A stretch of 64,000 nucleotides of DNA from HKCCE3408 sp038530555 (lineage in GTDB: Bacteria > Pseudomonadota > Alphaproteobacteria > Rhodobacterales > Rhodobacteraceae): assembly GCA_038530555.1 (NCBI GenBank), contig JBCBCN010000005.1, positions 62,001 to 126,000 on the forward strand, written 5' to 3'. A program made the position numbers and the translations under genes. This document shows, one piece after another, positions 59,553 through 64,000 of this stretch. The notes beneath the pieces are model-generated. The model had not been told where the DNA came from. It saw only the letters and a list, made by a program, of their open reading frames with translations, and did no database searches. How positions within the stretch are numbered: position 1 is the stretch's first letter; every line of letters starts with the position of its first letter.

Positions 59553-61215
59553 CGAGGCTACTCAGCGACAATGGCACATCCTACATTTATGGCGATTTCG
59601 CCAGTTGGCTTGAGCAGAAGGGAATGGATCATGTCCGTGGCGCCCCGAACCATGCTCATACCCAAGGCGAGATATAGAATTCCCTCGGTTTATGGACACT
59701 TTTTTGCCGATCAAGCAGAGCGTTTTTCATGCCGAGATTAAGCCATAGAAACCGCCATCGATCTGAGGCCCATGGCCAACGAACCCGTAACCGACGGAAT
59801 TTAGGGATAAGTTGGTTGCGATTGCGCGAGCTGGTCGCAGTTTTGCGAGTCTGGCGCGGGATTATGAGCCGTGCGCAGCTGCGAAGCATGATTGGGTCAA
59901 ACAAGCCGGTGCTGATGCCGGGGAGAACGAAGAACGCTTGACAGGTTCCGATTTGGAAGAGTTGTGTCAGTTTCGTCGGGAAGTGAAGTAGCTTGGCTAA
60001 GAACGGGATATCTTATCACAGGGCGCAGCTTAATTTTCACAAAACGACGTGACATCGCGAAGGCTTTGAGTTTATGCCCGCCAACCAGGCCGAATATTCT
60101 GTCCAGATAATGTCGGGTGCCTTCGGTGAGTCCCGCCGCGGTTTCTAGGCCTTTTTCAACTGCCTGCCTAGTAATCGCCAGGTTGCTGATGACACGCTGA
60201 CCGACCGGATCAACGGGATACATGAGGGATCAAAGCAGACCTATGGTGCGCCACGCATTCACGCTGAAATCGCTGACGAAGGCGTCCATGTGTGTCGCAA
60301 GCGTCTTGAACGCCTTATGAAAGCCAAAGGCTTGACGGGCGTCAGTCGCCACAAGTTCGTGGTTGCGACAGAACGCGATCCGCGGGCCTGGCCCGCAAGT
60401 AATCTAATCGACCGCAAATTCTACGCTGATTTGCCGAACGTATTGTGGGCCGCTGAAATCACTTATGTGCCAACTTGGGCGGGATTTCTGTAACTGGCCG
60501 TCATTTTGGATGCCTTCAGTCACCGCATCATTGGCCGGGCCATGGGCAAAGACCAAAAGGCACAGCTTGTCATTGAAGCGATCAATATGGCCGTGACGCA
60601 TCGCAAGCCTGACCAGGGCATGGATCATAGCGACCAAGGATCGCAATACACGTCAGTGGCTATTGGCCTGCGTTGCACGGAAACGGGCGTCCGCCCGTGG
60701 ATGGGATCGGTTGGTGATTGTTACGGCAATGCCATGTGTAAAAACTTCTCGGCGACGCTCGGATGTGAGCTGCCCGACCGCCGAAAGTTCAAAACCAAGG
60801 CTGAGTCTCGTGTGGCCTTCTTCGAGTTCATCGAAGGTCGGTACAATTCCTCGCGCCGACACCCAGCTTTGGGTTACAGGCTGCCGATCAACTACGAAAG
60901 GACCGCCGCTTAAGGGCCGGAATCTCTAAGCCTATAGCCGTCCACGAAACCGGAGTAACTCCAATCGAGCGATGGCACCAAACCCTTAAGAACCGCATTC
61001 TTCTTGAGAACTACTACCTTCTCGGTGCACCCGAGGAGGCCACCGCCGACTTTGTCGAGCACTACATTCACCGGCGCTACCACGAGAGCCTCGGCAATCC
61101 GACACTAGCCGACGTCTACTTCGGCAGGGCCGAGACCATCATCAAAAAGCGAAAGGTGATCACAGCACAGACCACCGAAAAGCGCCGCTTGCTGCATCGT
61201 CAGACAGCGGCATAG
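59553..61215 (+). mobile_element. IS3-type transposase remnant split by another IS
   Basis: The integrase core (LLSDNGTSYIYGDFASW, MDHVRGAP, HTQGEI) ends at 59674 and resumes at 60964 with ERWHQTLKNRILLENYY, RRYHESLGNPTLADVYFGRA and RRLLHRQTAA, stop near 61215. The N-terminal part of this copy is missing. It belongs to the same IS type as the remnant beside tRNA-Ser. Both halves read in frame apart from the insertion. Confidence 0.8.
59675..60963 (+). mobile_element. complete but broken IS3-family element inserted in another IS
   Basis: 1289 bases bounded by inverted repeats (left TAGAATTCCCTCGGTTTATG, right end the complement of TGGAGTTACTCCGGTTTCGT, about 65-70% matching) and flanked by ATA/ATC as a decayed 3-base target repeat. 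It carries a remnant OrfA (HDWVKQAGADAGENEERLT) and an OrfB (HEGSKQTYGAPRIHAE, AAEITYVPTWAGFL then TAA at 60491-60493, LAVILDAFSHRIIGRAM, GRYNSSRRHPALGYRLP). The DDE core is otherwise intact. Confidence 0.85.
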
Positions 61216-61429
61216 ACTGAAATAGAAACAAGCCAGCGCCTCGGCTCGTTACACGGTCCGAGTGTTCCATATCATCTAACGACGGACAATCTGATCACTG
61301 TGCCACACCGTGGATTTCGACACTTTTGGCACGATTTGCAGTCTTTAGCGGATCGAGAGCCGCGGTTTGAGGTGTCACTACTTTGCTAGATGCTCTGCTT
61401 GGATATTTAAGAACCAAGAATGCAGACAG

Positions 61430-62780
61430 ATGTCAGAGCAGAATCAGTTCAGCAACGAATGCAAGAGGTACTCGGTCAGCCATGTTGTAAATCGGGATTA
61501 TCCTGTCGCCTGGGAAGATGAACACCTTGGGGTGAGCACGAAGAAGATCTATAAGTGGAAGGCGCAGTTCTCGAAGCAAGTTTACTCTCGGGAGCATAGG
61601 GACGAACTAGCGACGGAGATCCGCCGGTCGAAGCGAGAGCTGGCGCGATTAACCTAAGAGCACGGTCTTAAAAGAGAGTGAGACCATTTTCCGCAATTGG
61701 TCCGAGGACAACGGACGAACGCGTACCTCTTGCGAGAGTGTAATGCGGGTACGCTTTCATCCACTGCCCGCCAGGCGATTTGCACTGCAAATCAACCGAG
61801 AGGAGAGGCTCTTCGAACCGAGTTTTCGGTACGGGCCATGTGCCGGGTGCTTAGGGCAGATGCCAGCGGCTTCTATGCATTGCTCGAGGAATCGCTGAGC
61901 GGGCGTGCTCAGGACGATGTGCTCCAAACCGAGCTAATCCGGCAGGCCTTGGTCGACATCGGCAAGGTATATGGCTATCGCAAGTTGTGGGATGACCTGC
62001 GCTTCCAGGGAAAACGCACCTCGGAGAATCGTGTTGTCCGGCTGGCGTCCGTAGAGCAAGTTGCCGCCCAGATCGACTAACCACGTCGCCTGAGGCGTTG
62101 TCGCGGCAAGCCCGCCGTTGTGGCTGAGAATAGGCTGGAGCAGTGTTTCGAGGCGTCAGCGCTGGGCCAGACTTGGGGGCCCCTCTCGGCAAATTTGGCT
62201 TTGCCAATTCGCCCGCCGGGCAATGGTAGTCGCCGATATCCGCACCATGAGGGCTGGCTTTAGGCATGGGCCTCCGACCGATAGCGGCCCGATAGCGGAC
62301 TTCTGCATTGTCGTCGATCTGCTCTCACGCCGCGTGATCGGCAGGTCAGCCCAAGCCAGGATGACGACTGATCTCGCCTTGCAGGCGCTTGTCATGGCGA
62401 TCTGGCGCACAAAGCTTTTAAGGGTCACGCTCCACTCGGATCAGGTATCACAGTTCACCAGCCGGGAGTGGCAGACCTTCCCCCATCAGCACAATCTGGA
62501 AGTTAGCATGAGCCGGCGCGGAAACTGTTCCCTCCCGGCAGCATGCTTTGTATGCGCCTACGGGTTAGCGGAAAATGCTGTGGCCGAAAGCTCATGCCAG
62601 CTGTTTAAGCGAGAACGGATTAGGCGGAATGCCGATCCAACGCGCGACGACGCGCGGCGAGACATGGTCTAATATCTCTAGCTTATCTACAACGCGAAAT
62701 ACAAAAACGCCAACAACGACATGCTGACGCCTTTTGACACTGAGATCAGGCAGCCGACCTTGAAACGGGCGAGTGTCTAG
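61430..62780 (+). mobile_element. IS3-family element, degraded (second type)
   Basis: OrfA part: LGVSTKKIYKWKAQFSK and ATEIRRSKRELARLT then TAA at about 61655. OrfB part in broken frames: VYGYRKLWDDL, FCIVVDLLSRRVIGRSAQA, MTTDLALQALVMAIW, SQFTSREWQTF and NAVAESSCQLFKRERIRR, ending around RQPTLKRAS. Many stops. This is a different IS3 subgroup from the elements to its left. Confidence 0.82.
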
Positions 62781-62831
62781 ATAACTGGGGATGCTCAAGT
62801 CTGGCGATACGTGAGGCGAAACCATGCTAAA

Positions 62832-64000
62832 CTATCGTTCCTGTAGAGACGTCGATAAGATACGCTCCGCAGGGGAAAAGAAATACGCTAAAACTGTTCG
62901 TTCACTGGTTATAATTTCAGCCGAAACCTCCATTCCAGCACTCAATTGCCGTTGAAGTTCACCGGTTCCTACTGACGTGCTATCTAGTTCAACGACCAAG
63001 CGAAAGAACGGTACATTTTGCTCATCTAGTTCGGTTGTAGGAGAAAGAGCGACGACGCGGCCCTCAATTCCTCCGAACTGGCGAAAATCAAATGTCGTCA
63101 CACGTAGGCGAACGCGATAGCCAAGGTTGACATGGCCAATGTCGCGTGGACTGAGCCGTACGACTGCAACGAGATGATCGTCCTCCGCAAGTAGGTCAGC
63201 AAGACTTCCTCCCGGCGGAACGACTGCGCCAACAGAGCCGACATGTACGTTTTGGACAATACCGTTTCGCGGTGCAGTAATTTCAAAGCGTTCCCGCTGC
63301 TCTGAAAGTGCGATCAGTTCAGCTTCGAGAGTAGCCAATTCTGAGCTAATTTCGAAAACCGTTGAATGGAGCTCTTCTCGCCAAGTTGCCTCCGCTTCTG
63401 CGAGGCTGGACATGACCTGCGCAGTGCTATTCTCAATCTCCACGAGCCGCAGTTCAGCGGCAAGTTGATCTTCTCGGGCAGCAAAAAGCGCGGCTCTGCG
63501 AGCGTCAAGTTCCGCGCGACTGATATGCCCGAGTGAGAAAATCTGCTCGCTATTGGCAAAGTTGATTTCAGCGGCCTCCACCCGCTGAACAACACTGTCG
63601 CGCACTCTGGCCGCAACTTCCGCTTCCCGTAGCAGGTGGTCCGTGCGTGACACAAGGCTGGCACGACGCGCACGAAAGGCGTGATCCTGAGCCACTATGT
63701 ATTCGATGAGGGGCGAATTTCCTGCCGGTGCTGTCTCTAGCACGGGTCGATTGACAGCCGGCTCGCTTCTATCAAGGTTGAGCAGAACATGCTCAGCGCG
63801 AGTTCTTTCAGCAGAAACACCGCTGATTTCGCGTTGTAAAACCTCGCGCCGATTTATGAAACTCGGATCCTCGACCACAGCAATGAGGTCGCCTTCACGG
63901 ACGACATCGCCGGGCAACACCCGGATGTCTCGTACAATACCTCCGTCGAAATGGTCTATCTGGACCAAGCCTTGCATTGGTCCAATTTGTCCGGGAGCTC
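62832..64000 (-). CDS. HlyD-family type I secretion membrane-fusion protein (partial)
   Basis: At least 388 codons; the 5' end is beyond the window. The biotinyl-lipoyl half DHFDGGIVRDIRVLPGDVVREGDLI, a long alpha-helical coiled region (about residues 55-230 with many Glu/Arg/Ala heptads), the second lipoyl half FEITAPRNGIVQNVHVGSVGAVVPPGG and the beta-barrel part are in HlyD order. It links an inner-membrane ABC exporter to an outer-membrane TolC channel for export of RTX-type proteins. The ABC gene is not in the window. The N-terminal membrane helix is missing because of the window edge. Confidence 0.88.
   Translation of the reverse strand, partial: APGQIGPMQGLVQIDHFDGGIVRDIRVLPGDVVREGDLIAVVEDPSFINRREVLQREISGVSAERTRAEHVLLNLDRSEPAVNRPVLETAPAGNSPLIEYIVAQDHAFRARRASLVSRTDHLLREAEVAARVRDSVVQRVEAAEINFANSEQIFSLGHISRAELDARRAALFAAREDQLAAELRLVEIENSTAQVMSSLAEAEATWREELHSTVFEISSELATLEAELIALSEQRERFEITAPRNGIVQNVHVGSVGAVVPPGGSLADLLAEDDHLVAVVRLSPRDIGHVNLGYRVRLRVTTFDFRQFGGIEGRVVALSPTTELDEQNVPFFRLVVELDSTSVGTGELQRQLSAGMEVSAEIITSERTVLAYFFSPAERILSTSLQER

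Noticed and set aside
1..64000. CRISPR arrays, rRNA genes, riboswitches
   Set aside because: No regularly spaced repeats, no rRNA-like blocks and no known riboswitch motif upstream of metabolic genes were found by eye.

Overview
The window looks like a chromosomal segment of a marine alphaproteobacterium of the Rhodobacterales (roseobacter group). This rests on the high-GC codon use, the phosphate-uptake genes with long alphaproteobacterial PstC/PstA forms, xsc-pta, the ihfB-lapA-trpF-trpB order, a PHO box, CtrA-type TTAA-N7-TTAA motifs, and many proteins (DUF5665, DUF2237, DUF427, DmdA-like) of kinds usual in that group. No database search was possible, so names come from recognised motifs and family resemblance.

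The left part (1-34.2 kb) is compact, mostly core genome. It runs: trmL and two small genes; a four-gene ABC importer of the YnjBCD/spermidine-iron type on the minus strand; a PhoB-controlled pstSCAB-phoU-phoB operon; xsc-pta for sulfoacetaldehyde breakdown; uvrB; a glycosyltransferase, an acetyltransferase and tRNA-Arg(TCT); a glycerate kinase; ihfB, a LapA-like gene, trpF and trpB; a three-gene cassette of two secreted aspartate-tailed proteins plus a membrane-anchored LuxR-type regulator; DUF2237, DUF2332, pth and rplY; an MFS carrier, an LldD-type oxidase, a diguanylate cyclase behind CtrA-like sites, trpA and ychF; and tRNA-Ser(GCT).

From tRNA-Ser(GCT) rightwards (34.2-64 kb) the window becomes an accessory region full of decay. 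It begins with a broken IS3-type element beside the tRNA and holds a broken tyrosine recombinase (49.3-49.8 kb) and a nest of broken IS3-type elements (59.5-62.8 kb). Broken host genes include a flavodoxin, an aquaporin, an acyl-CoA dehydrogenase, an otnC-like aldolase and an ltnD-like dehydrogenase. Two intact metabolic islands sit among them. The first (36.4-40.9 kb) is a LysR gene divergent from a coupled operon of a PhyH-type dioxygenase, a PhnZ/MIOX-like HD diiron protein and an unusual PanB-like TIM barrel, facing a DmdA/GcvT-like tetrahydrofolate demethylase. It looks like an undescribed oxidative pathway, possibly for a phosphonate or methylated compound.

The second island (50.1-59.5 kb) is a divergent regulon: tctCBA uptake genes with a small monooxygenase-fold protein and a metallo-beta-lactamase-fold lactonase on the minus strand, and an isopropylmalate-dehydrogenase-like enzyme, a Gfo/Idh/MocA oxidoreductase, a GntR regulator and an OtnK-type four-carbon acid-sugar kinase on the plus strand. 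The aldolase and beta-hydroxyacid dehydrogenase that should complete a tetronate pathway are present only as wrecks cut off by insertion sequences. Between the islands lie ferredoxin reductase, LysE exporter, fluoroacetate-dehalogenase-like and pyrD genes. The right edge cuts through a HlyD-type secretion adaptor gene.
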